NCBI GenBank assembly: GCA_010015675.1
Contig: ML976992.1
Span: forward strand, 884,491 to 948,490
DNA length: 64,000 nucleotides
Direction of reading: 5' to 3'
From: Byssothecium circinans
Lineage: Eukaryota; Ascomycota; Dothideomycetes; Pleosporales; Massarinaceae
Part shown: piece after piece, positions 1-12,654 of the stretch
How the letters are laid out: every line of letters begins with the position of its first letter
Numbering within the stretch: position 1 is the stretch's first letter
Made by a program: the position numbers and the translations under genes
Notes under the pieces: model-generated
Told to the model about the DNA's origin: nothing
Database searches by the model: none
The model's input: only the letters and a program-made list of their open reading frames with translations

Positions 1-3000
1 CACCAACATCTAGACCACACCTACCATCCGGTCCCACCCGAACCAACGTTCTTTCCCCAATCTTCTACCAATGCGAGTCAGTGCCCGTCCTATTCGAGAC
101 TGGTTCCCCCACAACTCGCGTACCGGTATTATCGGTGTAAAAAGGCGGTCAACGTCCACAGAACCAAACCAAAAACCAAGAAAGAAAAAAGAATAGCCAA
201 TGAATAGGTGCAGTACATTGAGTTGCCAAACAAGGGGGGAAAAAGGACTAGGTAGTTAGTTAGTTAGTTAGTTAGGTACTGTTGGCGTGATCTTTTGGCT
301 GCATATTGTTCCTGTCAATCTTTTCTCGTTTTTGTGTTTTGCTTTGTTTTGCTTTACTTTGCTTTGCTGGGGGGATCTAATGCGAACTAAGAACGACGTG
401 TCGTGTCGTGTTGTGTCGTGCTGAGGCTAGTGGTAGCTGTTGTAATGCTCTAGCTTGCTGTGCTGTACGTGGAAGACATGTGTAGGTAGGATCATGGATG
501 GATGAAGTTGCGGTGGGGATGGTATGCACTGTACTGTACTGTACGTGGTTTTGAACGGTGGGGTGGGGTGGGGACATGGCATGGCATGGCATGGCATGTT
601 ATGTTATGCAGGAGCGGGACCGCTACCGTTGATAGCGTAGGGCGAAGGTAGCGGTGTGGGATGTTTGTTTGTTTGTTGCTCTTTCTTGGGCGTTGTTGTG
701 GCATGGGAGGTGAAGTTGGTGTTGGTGTTGGTGACGGGGGTTTGAAGTTTATGGGGTGTAATTCCACTAGAAAAATGCTTACGGTAAGTGAGATAGGTGT
801 GAGGCCTGAAAGTTTTAGGTACTGTATCACGCTTTGTATCTACCTTCGGTAAGGTTTGCGAAAAGGGTTTATCGGGCTTATTGCCTGAGATTTCAGCACC
901 GTGAGAGGATGCGGTGTGAGGGACCGAATTGAATTGGATCGAATCTAATCGAATTGGTGGTGTGGAAGTTTTTTTGTTTTTTTATGAGGGAAGTCAAGTG
1001 GGAGTATGTGCCAGTTGGTGATACAAATTCTTTTTGATAAGTTGAGCAAGAGCGTCGAAGAAGTTCACATACGCACTGCAGAGGATGACCATCTGGCAGA
1101 AGCGCTGAGAGACCCAGCAGTCGACTTGCCTATGCAGGTACTCTTGCATCGACTCGGGCATCGAAGAAGCGCCCACGTGCTCGCACGAAACAGCCCTACA
1201 CGTTATCAGCAACGCAAAGTAGAATCTCAGGACCCAACACGCGAGCTCCGTCGCGAACCTGAGGCCCTACCTCACCATTCCACATCAAAAAGGCCTCTAA
1301 TGCTCACCCACGTGTACGACCCGACTCTCACTTCCAACATTTGACCCCCAATGTCAGCCTTACAAACCCAAACCCGCATGTCTCGAGCAATAAGCAGGGA
1401 CGAAGCCGTGGTCGCAAGAATTGCCCGTAAGACGACAATCGACATACGAGGCTGACAACATCCCAAGCAAGGTAATCATAACAAGCTGAGTATTATCCCT
1501 TCTCGTACGCAGCACCTCCCTGTGTGGCATGTATTCGGAAGGCGATTCGCGAAGCCTGAGGTGAGATCGGGAATCCATTCTCACCCTTCCCACGTCAGCC
1601 ACCATCGGGAGAACGTATCACGATAGATGATCCCGTTGCTCGGGACGGTCCTTTTACGCCGGAGGCCAAGTTCCCTTGATGATTCTAGATTGCCTTTTTT
1701 AGGCGGGTGCTGATGTAATATAGCAGCGTTATTTTGGTCGTGGAGTGACCGCATCGGTTCGGTGTTGGTGCGGGATGGGGAAGGTAGGACATGAGTGAGC
1801 GCTAGGTCGGTAATTGGTCGCGTTACAGACAGGGACACCGTATACCGTGCAGGTACGCAGATGGCGGCATTGCATCAATGCCATTAGAGAGTGATAGGAG
1901 AGCAGCTAGAAAACCTTGCTCGTGAGGCTGGTGGTTGGAACTTGGAGCGCCGTTGCACGTCAAGGTGTGTTATTGTTGCGCGCAGACTTGCCCTCGTAAA
2001 GCCACGCACGAAGGGATAAAAAGAGAAAATAACACGAGAAATACAGGAAAAGAATTGAATGTCCACGAATGGAGACGGCAGTAGAAGGTGTGTGTTGACG
2101 TTGGCTTGCAGATCTCAGCCACAACGTGTGCCACATCACTACCATCACGTCGGGTGCGAGGAACGAGCTTCAAAATAGGTGGTACTTCAGCGGTGATGGT
2201 GGGTGATAGTGGCGGAGAGGAGAATGCGCCGAGACAGGCGGTGACGGTGGTGTTGTTGGCGTTGGTTTTGGTGTTGCTTTTGATCTTGGAGGGACGGCAG
2301 GCCCGTGGGTCTTCAAGAGGAAAGCGCGCAAAGGCTCCCCACGAAGTGAGACCTCAAGCCGTCTCTTGAAATCAGGCAGAGAAAGATGACATTGTGATCG
2401 CGGGAAACCATAACAAACCAGCTAAAAGCGGACTATTTTTACGATGCGACGGACCGATGATTGGCCCCTTCATGGCTCACGAGATGTTGGTGGGCATCCA
2501 CAAACCGTCACGAATCCGTTCAACCGGCACAACGCGTGCACCAAGGAGGCTCACAAATAACGCTGTCGCGTAGAGCAAGGTCGTCAAGAACGGCGCTGCT
2601 CTGCGCTGTGCAGAGGCTAAATAGGAGGTCATATAGCGATTTCTGAATGTGGTCATGGAGAGTCAAAACAGGCAATGGCTGCAGAGTTGAAAACGGCGAT
2701 TGAAGCGCAGAGGACCAAGACAGGCCGTTATCGTATCAGATCTGGATGCGCGAATTCTCTGGGGTCGTGAGTGCAACGTCCGTTGTTGGGGAATCAGAGT
2801 TTCGAAATTGTCGAAGTTGCCGAGGGTTATTGGGTGGTATTTGTTGTCATTACCGACGGATCTACTGCCTGAATGCTGGCAACGATGACTGGGGATCTGG
2901 CTCACAAAGACATTACCTTCTAGCATCGTAAAAGACTAAAAGTTGGCCAAAGCTAGTGTGAGCCCTGATCGTCATCGCTCTCTTTGTGCACCATCGTCGA

Positions 3001-5282
3001 TGTGCTCAGGAGTCAGCGCAAGCGTTCTGTACAAAGCTCAAACCCTTCGAGACGTGATGCTGGACGGTGTTTAGGGCTGACGTTCAGGATGAAGTTCAGG
3101 ATGAAGGGCAATCTCGTTTGATGAAAGCGGGGGTTGGCAACGTAATGGAAGCATTCTGGAAAACGGGGGTCGGACTGACAAAGGGGAGATGTGTTGCCGG
3201 GGACGTTGGCTCATCAAAGTCTGCTCGGCGACATCTCAAGGAACAGTTTCCCGACTGAAGGTGAGGTGACGATGCACATCATTAGCGTGGTGTGATGGCA
3301 AGACACGCTATGGATTGAGTTTGACCGAGTTTAACCGTCTCGTTCATGAGGTGCTGGAGGTGAGTGGGCTGCGTCGATGCGACTCGATTGAATAATCGAT
3401 ATTCTCTTGTGTTTTTGGAATGGGATGTCCATCATGTCGTTAGGCTGTCATAGTACAGTACGGAGTACAGTACAATTTCCATGCACCGTCTGCGTCCCGT
3501 GAATCCGACGGCTGCGCTAGAAGGACGCCTCGAACAAGACCATGTCCAGGGTGCGGGCAACGGGGCCTTGCATCCAATAAGGCTGCAGGATTCTTCAGGA
3601 ACGGACCCACCGTGACCCCGGCAAGTTGTGCGAGAAAAGGGGCAGCAATGTCGGAAGTTCGAACGTCGCCACCCAGCGCAGGAGGTGTTCACGACGAGCA
3701 ATGGCATGCTGCCACTCTCTCCGTAGATGGATGCCGTGGACAGGAGTAAAGGCTGCAGATCAATCAGCGTCACGTGGCTGCATAAGCTTGGCCTGCGTCG
3801 ATGTGAATGCAGCGCGAAAAGGGAAAAGAAAATCAATAAAGCAGACAGAAAAGGGGAAATGCGGCCTATCAATCGAGCCCAAACGTCTAGCGTCGGGCGC
3901 GCTAGGCCGAGGCGGGCGACGTGAGAAGGCGCTGGCGGATACAGCCGAGTCGCGCCTGCCTCTCACCCCGAGCCGTAACCCTCGCCGTCACCCTCGCCGT
4001 CACCTCGCCAGATGCCAGAGAGTCAGCCACAGCCACCCCGTCCGATTCCCATTCCCATCCCCATCCCCTCCTGTCTCGTCGCTCAGCCTGTCCTGCTCAT
4101 TTGGCCTCTCACAGCCTGTCCTGCACCCCGTTTCTGTTGTGCGCGCAGTCGTCACTTCCATTTCACTCCCACGCGCCAGCCATGGCCGCCGTCGCGCGCA
4201 TTAACTCGTCGTGACCTCTCCCAGCTGGCGCTCTTCTGCCTCAACTGTACGGAGTACTGTACTGCTTTCACCGCTGCCTGTCCCCAGAAACAGCGCGCTC
4301 TCTGTTTCGCTCGTTTCCGTTGCGCGTCAAACCCGCGACCTGCTCGTTCATATATCCAGTCTGGTCTGCCTCTGCCAGCACACCACGCCACGCCCGCCAA
4401 CATTCACCGCAGCAACGGCCGTCTTCTGGCCAGGCCAGCGCCTTGACCATTCGGGCCCCAGCAGCTCCATTATTTATTACAATATACCCTCAGCATCAAC
4501 GCTCGGCCTCGCTCATTTCCTCTCTAATCTGTCCAACGGCCAGGCCTTTCCGGAATTGGCCGCTACGACTCATGCTGGCACTAGCAGCTGGAAAGCCCAC
4601 TGTCATCGCTCTCTCTGACCTCTTCCACGCAAACCCCCAATCACTCAATTCACAGTTGCAAACACTCTCTCCCAAACGCTCGTCCATCGGTGTTGCACGT
4701 CCATCACAGTTGTCACGGCGCGACTAGCTCAACTTGCCCCGGCCCTTCCTCGCGCGATCGACTGGACGGGACCATTTGTTCTACTCGACCTCCTTTCCCG
4801 CTCTAATCCACTTGCCCGGTCCCCCGAGTGCACGTCCTGTTAATTATTCTGCATCGATCAAGCCACCAAGTTATGCTCATCGACTTAATCCCTTCTGCGC
4901 CCGCTAGAGGAACCTAATCCACGGAATCTATCCGCCTTACCGTGTCCCTGGACCTGCTCCACACGCCCTTTTCCAAACGTCGTCCCTCATCTCATCGACC
5001 TTCCCGCAGCTGCAGAAACCTGGACCCTTACATCTACTCCTATTTGCGCCTCACGCTTTGAACAACCCCTCCCCCCTCAGCCAGGCTCGAAGTCCCCGCT
5101 GTGAACCACTCTTGTACCACCCACTCCAATCAGCTATCGATTTGAAATGAACCCGAGCCAGCTTTAGCTCATCAAACAACCATCAAGGACGTGTGCAGCG
5201 GTGAGTCGACTCACATACCTGCGGTTGACAGTATCTTATCCTCACAGTCCTTTTCTAAGCATCTCGAAGTCAGTCCTTCGAC
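1..5282. other. Long non-coding flank upstream of the Ime2-type kinase
   Basis: No open frame here looks like a conserved protein; the short ORFs are low-complexity or compositional. The stretch holds simple repeats: TTAG units near 251-275, CATGG units near 573-597, and a CTGTACTGTACTGTACG run near 531-546. An 11-base motif GTACGGAGTAC occurs at about 3458 and again at about 4247. From about 3900 the sequence turns C-rich and pyrimidine-rich, as expected for a fungal promoter and leader. The 3' end of an upstream gene could lie in the first kilobase, but nothing supports one. Compared with the other intergenic spaces in this window (0.3-1.3 kb), 5 kb is long and could hold extended regulatory sequence or a non-coding RNA. 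Confidence 0.5.
5201..5247 (+). other. Probable 5' UTR intron of the kinase gene
   Basis: A GTGAGT donor at 5201 and a CTCACAG acceptor ending at 5247 enclose 47 nt, a normal intron size here. It lies 35 nt before the kinase ATG. It is recognised from splice consensus only. Confidence 0.45.
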
Positions 5283-7745
5283 ATGTATCAAGACCGTCAG
5301 GACCAGCCTCATGGCTGGGCGTCATTAGAGGAGAGGTATGAGGTGATGAAGGAGATAGGTGACGGCAGTTTCGGCAGCGTTGCTCTAGCCCGTGTACGAA
5401 CAGCAGGCGCGCACATTGCTCGTCGAGGCACGCTGGTAAGTGTCACGTAACTCAATCTCGCGTACCTGCAGCAGACTAACGCGCACTAGGTTGCGATCAA
5501 GACGATGAAGAAGACGTTTGACTCGTTCTCAGCTTGCTTGGAGCTTCGAGAAGTCATCTTCCTACGATCATTACCGCCTCACCCGCATCTCGTTCCCGCC
5601 TTGGACATCTTCCTGGACCCCTACAGCAGGCGACTCCACATCGCCATGGAGTTCATGGACGGCAATCTGTATCAGTTGATGAAGGCGCGCGACCACAAAC
5701 CAATGGATGCGCACAGTGTGAAGAGCATCTTATTCCAGATCATGTCGGGACTGCAGCACATCCACGACCGAGAATTCTTCCATCGCGACATCAAACCAGA
5801 GAACATCTTGGTATCGACATCACAACAGAACGACTCTTCGCATCCATTCCGTCGGTACTCGGCACTAATGACTCCACCATCGACTCCTCCGGTTTACACT
5901 ATCAAGATTGCCGACTTTGGCCTTGCGAGAGAGACACACTCGAAACTACCATATACAACATACGTCTCGACTCGATGGTACCGCGCGCCTGAAGTCCTTC
6001 TCCGGGCTGGCGAATACTCAGCTCCCGTAGACATCTGGGCTGTCGGCGCCATGGCTGTAGAAATTGCCACTTTGAAGCCGCTGTTTCCCGGTGGAAACGA
6101 GGTGGACCAGGTTTGGAGGGTTTGCGAGATCATGGGTAGCCCGGGAGGTTGGGTAAACAAATATGGCCAGCGTGTAGGTGGTGGGGAATGGAAAGATGGT
6201 GTGCGACTCGCTCAGAAGCTCGGTTTCTCGTTCCCAAAGGTAAGTCCTGTGGTGATATTACCAAAACCAAACAATTACTAACGTCAACTTCAGATGGCTC
6301 CTCACTCATTGGACACTATTCTGCAACCCCCACAATGGCCGGCTAGTTTGGCTAACTTCGTCACTTGGTGTCTCATGTGGGATCCGCGAAATAGGCCTAC
6401 CTCAGCTCAAGCTTTGGCCCACGAATATTTCCACGATGCTTTTGACCCCATTCGACTCAAGTCGTCTTCGTCACGATTGCTGGGTCGCAAGCAGTCGGAC
6501 ATCTCCGGAAAGGATTCACCTGACCAGTCGCCTAGCATTGGATCCAAGACGTCTTCATGGCTCCGCAGGTCACTAGTAGCCCGCGAGAGTGCACCAGCTG
6601 TCCCCCAGCATGCCCCAGTGCAGCAGCCATCGCCACGACCGTCCCCCGCAAACTCGAATTCTGCAGATGTGACGGTGCCAAATAAGAATCGTCCCAATGC
6701 AACTAAGCGAGCTACGTGGACGAACGGGGTTGCCAATAACGGAGCGCCCATTCCTATCCTGCCCTCGATCCGACCAGTCTCTCCTTTGTCGGCAGAAGTC
6801 AACGCCCAAGCGAGCGTCCGTGCTGCTGAGGGTGATGAGAAGGCTGCAAAGAAGATTGGCCGTCAACTGTCAGTCGCGTCGCACGGTAACCACTATGCAG
6901 ACATTCATCGCCAAGAAGCGGAGCGCGCACTTAATGGCCAATCGGGCCTGGCGTCACCTTCCAGTGGACATCGCGAAGGCTTCTTCTCGCACTTGAGGAA
7001 GCGAGCTCGTCGCCTATCAGGCCGGTATCAAACTCCAATGTCGCCGAACTCGGATGATATTGAGGCTAATGCCGGCTGCGCACCTTGGGCTTCCGGCAGC
7101 AACAGGCAGTCAATGATGATGGACCAGTCTCCGGCTGCCGCGCCTTCCAACAACTCGGACCTCACTGACCTCGACAAAGCCTTACGAAATGTAAGGTGTA
7201 GTCTAGAGAGCCCTGCACAACCAAGCAATGCGACGAAGAACGTACGCGTTGCTACTAACCCCATGCTGAAACGCCATCACTCATTGAACCAAGACAACAG
7301 GAACAATGATGTTGGTGGTGTGCCTCCCAACGCCCCCATCTCCAGCAGGACCAGGCGAGCTCTCCAAAACAAGTCGACGCCGTCAAACCAATATGAAACC
7401 CCGAATGAGGAGGAAGAATTGCTAAGCGAAGCACTCTTTTCGGCACACAAAGCTGTCAACAAGCTTGACCGACACGCTCAGGCTGCTCAACAGCCGCAGC
7501 GGAAGCCAGTGCGACAAGAGCCTGGCCCTGCGGCTTCGTATTTGACACCTTCACCGTCCGCGAATCGCAACAATGTTGGCTTTGGCCAGTCAGATTACAT
7601 GACTCCCAGCAAACCATTGGAGATCTCCAAGACTCGAACAACGAAAGATGAGGGACCATCCAAGTTCCCTACACCTCCAGATGATGGCGACTGGGCCTCC
7701 AGCGTGGCCGCCAGCCTCTTCGCCACACAGTCCATGTACCGGTGA
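5283..7745 (+). CDS. IME2: Ime2/MAK/RCK-type serine/threonine protein kinase
   Basis: Three exons, 5283-5435, 5490-6239 and 6294-7745, give about 784 aa; both introns are 54 nt and a CTAAC branch site precedes the first acceptor. The kinase domain fills the first ~360 residues: glycine loop GDGSFGSVALA, VAIK lysine, catalytic loop HRDIKPEN, and ADFGLAR. The activation loop reads PYTTYVSTRWYRAPE, a TxY signature placing it in the MAK/ICK/Ime2 group rather than the MAP kinases proper. A ~25-residue Ser/Pro-rich insert just before DFG is usual in fungal Ime2. The remaining ~420 residues are Ser/Pro/Gln-rich, predicted disordered, and end with a PTPPDD segment. In other fungi these kinases act in meiosis, sexual development and nutrient or light control of development; the role here is inferred from family. 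Confidence 0.9.
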
Positions 7746-8880
7746 TTGGACCTTCACCTCATCCCATTCGGCTTGCCTTCTACCACCCTCTTCGACTCTA
7801 TAATAGTGTAATCCGGTTCTTCATTATCGACTTTCATTCAGTGTCTATTGTCGAATACAGTTCTGGCTCGCGCCATCAGTACATGGTACGGTTAACGACC
7901 AACAACCCGTCCGGAACGGTACACGACTCAAAGGCGGGCTACTAGACACTCGGGGCAGCCCCTCGTTCAGCAAAAGCGGACAAATGCAGTACATCCTAGC
8001 ATTGGTGTTTCAGGCGCATCTTTAACAGGTTCTTCCAATCGTTTATTTACTCCGCCATCTTACTGTTCCGTGACCAAGTTCGGCACCACAGTTCAGAACC
8101 AATTACCGCAGCACACTCGCTAGTTATCGCGCGCACACACACAAACATCTATGGTGGCATTTTCACATTTTCGACATCGCAGGGATATCAACTTGGGCGG
8201 GTGGTCCGATTCATAGCGGCTTTTACTCCTCCAATTTCCAGTGTTTCATTTCGACGGGGATAGCAAGCGCTGTGAGAATTACCTCGCTAGCGCGCCTTTC
8301 CCCGAGTATTTCCAGTTTTCTGTTCAGTTTCTTGTTTCTTCGAGCATATTCGATGGCGGATACCCCCTTTACAGTTTGGCATTTGGTTTGCGATTATATC
8401 ATCACTCTTCATCATTACATACATACCTTGTTGGATTCTCGAGAGCAGGCAGACGGGCGGGCGAGCGAGTTGGCGCTGCTGCGTTGTTTTCTTGTTGGAT
8501 CATTGGTGCGGATGACGAGTTGGGAAGTGGAAAGGAAAGGAAAGGAAAAGAGAGTCGAAGAGAAGAGAAGAAAAGGAGAAAGAGACTGTAGCCTTTTTTT
8601 TAGTTTTCCTCTCACCTTTGTAATCCCGGTGTGGTTTTTCTACTATCTCCTATCACCGTTATCAGACTGCCAAACCGGCTCCCTCTCCATAAATATTCCC
8701 TTTGTCCTTTCTTAACTCCTCTCACACTCTCTGCTTGCGTATATCTGCGTGCGTGTGCGTGTGTATGTATGTGCGCTTTATTAGACTGGACCGGACTGCA
8801 CTGGACTGCACTGGCTTGCGGGAATATCTTCTCCTTTTTTTCCGTGCAAACACCGGAGGGAGAGATCCAAATTGGGGACC

Positions 8881-8937
8881 TTTTTTTTTTTTTTCCTCTT
8901 AGCTTTTTGATGCATTCACCCCCCCCCCCCCCCCCCC
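8881..8937. repeat. T14 and C19 homopolymer tracts
   Basis: An uninterrupted run of 14 T (8881-8894) is followed 25 bases later by an uninterrupted run of 19 C (8919-8937). Both lie in non-coding sequence 3' of the kinase gene. Exact length is uncertain because such runs are prone to sequencing and assembly error. Confidence 0.8.
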
Positions 8938-9130
8938 TTTACCCACCACGCTCTGTAAAATTATAATAGTCCGTATTGTAGGCTGAAATGAACATGGCAC
9001 GGGATGGCATGTTGTTGTTGTTGTTGTTGTTTTGCATCTTATTTACTTACGCCTTGCTTCTTGTGCTGCTAATAGCTAATGTTGTGGCGAGTTGGGCGTT
9101 GACGTGGACGTGGCCGTGGATGTTGTCGAT

Positions 9131-9159
9131 GGGGTTGGGGTAGGGGTAGGGGTAGGGGG
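9131..9159 (+). other. Canonical G-quadruplex-forming motif
   Basis: Five consecutive runs of at least four G are separated by two-base loops (TT, TA, TA, TA). This fits the G4+ N1-7 consensus with minimal loops. The unit GGGGTA resembles a telomere-type repeat but is not the TTAGGG of this group of fungi. It sits in a wider G-rich, C-poor strand segment (about 9090-9310), which explains the long Pro-rich ORFs on the opposite strand. Confidence 0.7.
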
Positions 9160-10684
9160 AATGTTTTTGTGGGGTGAAGGGATGACGGATGATTTGGATA
9201 GGGGATGCTGGTGGCTTGGGAGGAAGAGGGAAGGGGGGGATGGGGGTGGTTGGGAATGGGGGAAAGGGGCAAGGGGCAAGGAACAAGGGAGGGAGCGGGG
9301 TGAGGAGTAAGGGGGTGGTGGACTTTTGCTGTTTTGATACCACCTTTGCTTTTCCCTTTCATTCGCTTTTAAAAGTTAGATAACCATTAAGTTTCCACTT
9401 CCAACTCCGAGTCCAGGGACAAAACAGCCGGGGCCGAAGCTGACTGAATCAACTCGAGCCGGAACAGAATATTAGCCCTATCCCACCACTGCAGTCGGCG
9501 ACAGCTGTCTTCTTCCATGTATGTTCATGTTCGCAAGATCCCATAGGCAGAAGAAGAAATCGAAAATATATAGTAGAGGTGTTTGTTTGGCCTTCTCCCG
9601 CTTTCCCCTACCATAGGGCCTCGTCGATTTATTCTCCTCTCACGTTACTTTACCTAGCCTTGCCTTGGCCCTCGTCCGGGTCGGGTTTCGATCCTATCCT
9701 TCAACGTTCATGACCAAAACGGGCCTGAGCCTGAGCCTGAGTCTCGGACTCCTTCCTCATCCTTCTTATTTGTCCTTAGCAGGTGGATAGACAGGCAAGC
9801 AGACAGACACACAGACAGATCATGGGTAGATTATGCTACGTTTGATTGATTCCGTCTGTTCTTGTGCGAGTCCAATTATTCAGTGCGCGAGCTTATCCCG
9901 ATGAATCGTAAAGAAACTATAGTTTGTAGATAGCCACAGGTATAGTACGCTGTATGTATGTACTTGATCACGACATTGAAGGGAGCGGCCCGATACCCTT
10001 ATCGTTGTCGTTGCTATTTGCGTGCACGTAAGTCATCCCATCCCATCCCATCCCATCCCGCTAGTTTAATCGTTTCTTGTTTCCTGTTTACTTTACCGCA
10101 CTGTACTGTACTGTATGTAGGGCTAAAGCTAGTGACGCTGGTGATACGCGCCGGGTGTTAGTTAGTATATCAGACGTTGTGGTGATTTACATGTGAATGT
10201 GAATGTGAATTTGATGATGTGGTACTAGATACTGCAGGGATTAGGGTAGGCGCGATTTTAATTTTTTTTGATGGGTTCTATTCATAGCTTGCTTGGGAGT
10301 GTGGCGGTGCGGGGGGGATGGCATAGCCTACAGGGTAGGGAGTGTTGCGGTATATATACATGGCGCAGCGCATCTGATGGGCGGACGCCGGATGGGTCAA
10401 ATAGAGTGGAAAAAACGAGACCTATGTTTCGAGTTGGAGTGAATGAACGAATGCGTTGTGCGGGTTATATAAAGGGGAGAACGGTACTAGAAGGTATGGG
10501 GTAGACTACTGGGTATTTTACATGCCCTTCTTGAACTGTCACCTGTTATTGTTATGTATTATGAGGTATTTCTATTCCAATACTAATTCTGTATCTTTCC
10601 GTGTAAATGCTCTAAACAAATCTGCAACACCGGCTAATGCCCTATGCGCTTTGCACAAACTCTCCGTATCGCTGGGATATATAT

Positions 10685-10721
10685 ACTGTGTGTGTGTGGG
10701 GGGGGGGGGGGGGGGGGGGGG
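10685..10721 (+). repeat. GT repeat followed by a 24-G homopolymer
   Basis: A short GT repeat runs straight into 24 uninterrupted G (10698-10721), 13 bases beyond the NAR1 stop codon. In the NAR1 transcript this would be a poly-C tract at the very start of the 3' UTR. Confidence 0.8.
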
Positions 10722-10734
10722 TAGACTACCTCTA

Positions 10735-12654
10735 CTACCACCCTCCACCCTGCGTACTCGACAATGCAACAACCCTCTCCATATCGTTCTGCTTCTTGCC
10801 TACATCGCTCTCGACCTTCCGGTACGAGGTGTAGACCAACCTCTGCATATCTACGCCCGTGATATCTGCCCAGTGTCTCATGACGTCCCCGATATACCGT
10901 CTCGAAATCCCATTCACCACATCGTCCTCAGTATGTCCGTTCACGCCATTTGTATCCGCATCCAGCATCTCCCGATCACCATCAGCATCCACAGCCTCAT
11001 CTTCCGAGCCGGAGAAGTACGCTTCATCGACTCTAGCCAGCCACTCTTTCTGCTCCTTGGGCCCGGGTTTTGAAGGTGCAGCATCGACGTTTGCGCTCGC
11101 GATTCCCTCTGTGATCCGCACATCTTCCACCTCGCTGACCTTGACTTGTCCACCGCCATTCGTGCAACCACCCGGACACGCCATGACTTCCACATACGCA
11201 TAATCTTTCACATCCGTTCCACCAGCCGGGCCTCTCCCGGGTGGCCTTCTACTCACGCCCGTCCTTGCTCCCGGTAGTCTGCTCACCTTCGCCGGCTTCA
11301 GTCCGCGAACCAGGTTTTGAATGTTGCGGAACCCGTAGTATCGTGCTGCTTTGAGAATTGTTGCCGAGTCCTTGACGAGCGAGTATTCGACTACATCCAC
11401 ATTCCTTCCGCGTGCTACCGATATCGATGATCCTGGATTCTGCGCTTGGTAGGTTTGTAGGATGTGGTATAAGTATCCGCCCGATGTTCCAGTGATAGCG
11501 TCGTGGTTCTTCCGGCGCGTGGGCGGGAAGAGAAAAGCGTCTAGTTTCGGGTCCGGGAATGTCGTTCTTTGCGACGCGGGGAGTGGTGTTCGAGGGAGTG
11601 AGGAAAAGTTGATGCCGCGTGAAGTAGCTAGGTGCAGGAGTTCACGAGCCGTTATCACGCAGTCAACGTCTCGGATTGGGTCTGACGAAGAATCGTGGTT
11701 GTCTAGCCATGCGGTGGATGTGAGTTCGCTTCGACTAGCTTCAAGCTTCTTGTCGAAACATGGCATGATCGCTACATGCCATATCTGTGACGGCGCAACA
11801 TTGTATCGCCGACTCAACACGGACTTGACGAGCGTGCCGGTGAGAGCTTGTGGGGACTTAAGGCGTGAGATGTAGGGAAGGATGTATGGGTGAGTCTTCT
11901 CGGCGTAGCATATCCAGCCCGGACACGCAGATGTGAGAATCGGTTTCTTCGGCGTAGTATTGATTGCGCCTTCAGAACCCGGTTGGGGCGGTGTTGTTGA
12001 GGCTTCGGGGGAGAGGGCATTTGCGACTTCGTCGGCGGCTGCAACGAGGCAGGCTTCGCGCGTGACATTCGTATCTATAACCCAAGTGAAATCACTACCA
12101 TGCGCTCCACCTGTTTTGATTCCCAAATCTCCACTGAGAAGCTGCGCAATCATGTTGCCGGCTTCTGCTTCTGATACCGAAAAGACGGCGGCGAGGCTTG
12201 CGCGCGTCTGGGGTGACACACTTGCCACGAACAGCTTGCCTTCGACATGATGTCCATTCACCCCATTACTTGTCCCATTCTGTGCCTCCCAAGGCGCCCG
12301 TAGCGACTTGTATGTATCCAGCGTACTCAAAACCTCGGTATGCGACTGCAGCGTCACCAGCATAGCCTCCGCACTCGTCACACATCCTGAGCAGGCGAGG
12401 CAATCTGTGAGAGATATCTGTGCGGGCGGCGGGGGCGCGGATGCGGCGACTTGGTCTTCGGTGGTGACTTCGTAGGGATTCTGTGTTGAGCATTTGTCAG
12501 TGAGAGCCTATGACGGAATGTGGAAGACTGAAGAGGGGACTCTACGTACAGAAGCATTTTCCGACTGTGCAGGGAGCGTTTCTATGGGCTTTATGCAGGC
12601 GACGCCGGGCGATATGAAGTCGTTCAAGTCGTCGGCGGAGAGAATGGCGCTCAT
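10735..12654 (-). CDS. NAR1: Cytosolic Fe-S cluster assembly factor NAR1 (iron-only hydrogenase-like)
   Basis: Two exons on the minus strand, 12654-12550 and 12480-10735, with a 69-nt intron, give about 616 aa. Nar1 is a component of the cytosolic iron-sulfur assembly machinery and passes Fe-S clusters to the CIA targeting complex. The N-terminal cluster ligands are visible: C20, then C62, C65 and C68 in CLACSGC. The hydrogenase-like core follows, with [12 protein letters not shown] and, toward the C-terminus, [15 protein letters not shown]. An acidic insert ([19 protein letters not shown]) precedes the C-terminal segment. The start was chosen because the first exon supplies the conserved C20 and splices in phase into the exon carrying the CxxCxxC. 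It is divergent from the glycosyltransferase gene. The family assignment is firm. Confidence 0.95.

Larger units (their letters stand above)
7746..10734. other. Long non-coding interval between the kinase and NAR1 (tail to tail)
   Basis: No credible gene seen. ORFs here translate to Pro-, Arg- or Lys-rich low-complexity peptides. The interval contains a 14-T run (8881-8894), a 19-C run (8919-8937), a GTT repeat (about 9010-9031), a G-quadruplex-type motif (9131-9159), CATCC units (about 10027-10050), GTGAAT units (about 10193-10213) and a 24-G run (10698-10721). It carries the 3' UTRs of both convergent neighbours. Confidence 0.55.

Noticed and set aside
994..1212. Minus-strand ORF of 72 codons with near-normal composition
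   Set aside because: Short, no family match, and no flanking exon could be joined to it; not enough to call a gene.
3626..4446. Plus-strand ORFs of 144-192 codons upstream of the kinase
   Set aside because: Composition is Ser/Arg/Pro-rich low complexity with no recognisable domain; the region reads as promoter and leader.
9047..9362. Overlapping Pro-rich ORFs on the minus strand
   Set aside because: They come from a G-rich strand bias and translate to low-complexity Pro/Thr/Ser peptides in several frames at once.
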